Assembly: GCA_015057455.1 (NCBI GenBank)
Contig: SVEH01000001.1
Span: 149,934-213,933 of the forward strand
DNA from: Lachnospiraceae bacterium
GTDB lineage: Bacteria > Bacillota > Clostridia > Lachnospirales > Lachnospiraceae
Reading direction: 5' to 3'
Length of the DNA stretch: 64,000 nucleotides
Part shown: positions 63,892 to 64,000 of the stretch, piece by piece
Layout: each line of letters opens with the position of its first letter
How positions within the stretch are numbered: position 1 is the first letter of the stretch
Notes under the pieces: generated by a model
Databases searched by the model: none
What the model was told of the DNA's origin: nothing
Seen by the model: only the letters and a program-made list of their open reading frames with translations
Program-made: the position numbers and the translations under genes

Positions 63892-64000
63892 TTATTCACA
63901 ATTTTTATATACTAAAAATTCTACACCTTTATAATCATCTGCATCTAATACAATATCACTATTATTATATTTATCTGTTACCATCTCTATAGCCTCTGAT
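63892..64000 (-). CDS. DpnD/PcfM-family protein, second copy, cut by the window edge
   Basis: The last 35 residues are visible: SEAIEMVTDKYNNS, then DIVLDADDYKGVEF, then a short tail and TAA at 63892. It closely matches the C-terminal half of the copy at 13461-13658, with a different final segment. Its start lies right of the window. It may mark the end of another mobile element. Confidence 0.8.
   Translation of the reverse strand, partial: SEAIEMVTDKYNNSDIVLDADDYKGVEFLVYKNCE

Overview
The window is AT-rich DNA from a low-GC, motile, anaerobic-type Firmicute. Gene content (tandem chemoreceptors, GH73-type glucosaminidase with FnIII repeats, RHS proteins, VanB/Tn1549-style conjugation genes) fits a Lachnospiraceae-like Clostridium relative. 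No rRNA, tRNA or CRISPR array was found.

Region 1 (about 1-39,240, all genes on the minus strand) reads as an integrative conjugative element (ICE) with its cargo. In transcription order from the right it holds a ParB-like protein, a ParM-like actin and a small partner protein; a Ser/Thr kinase (cargo); a large SpaA-repeat adhesin; a DUF5688 protein; a frameshifted RadC/JAB gene; an origin-of-transfer-like region with stem-loops and 31/32-bp iterons; MobC and a MOBP-type relaxase; a Fic protein with two operator-like palindromes; a helical protein, PcfB, VirD4, a Maff2-type pilin-like protein, VirB6, PrgI and VirB4; a membrane-anchored TIR protein (cargo); an NlpC/P60 hydrolase; and a DpnD/PcfM-like protein. 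The right end abuts the 3' end of the chromosomal rlmD gene, a plausible integration site. No integrase is in the window, so the other end must lie left of position 1 or be lost.

The most interesting part is a compact six-gene cassette at 7,068-12,850. It joins a Thoeris ThsB-like TIR protein, an Nmad2 (nucleotide modification-associated) protein, a helical-domain DNA-base-hypermodification protein (HMUDK_hel / alpha-glutamyl-putrescinyl-thymine pyrophosphorylase class), a thymidylate-synthase-fold protein, a large TIR-SLOG protein and a further TIR-like protein. This looks like an anti-phage or signalling system that couples pyrimidine hypermodification chemistry to TIR NAD-processing enzymes and a SLOG ligand sensor. 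Each family is described; I cannot say from sequence alone whether the combination is.

Downstream of the cassette lie a LytTR response regulator and one continuous frame in which an AgrC-like histidine kinase, lacking its extreme C-terminus, runs without a stop into a secreted DNRLRE/RHS-repeat protein that continues past the left edge.

Region 2 (about 39,238-63,641) is ordinary chromosome: rlmD, four methyl-accepting chemotaxis proteins, a YhaM-type exonuclease, mutS2, an OmpR-type two-component pair, an ABC exporter of the FtsX/MacB type, a large glucosaminidase, a DegV protein and small secreted or membrane proteins. At the extreme right (63,892-64,000) a partial second copy of the DpnD/PcfM-like gene suggests another mobile element begins there.
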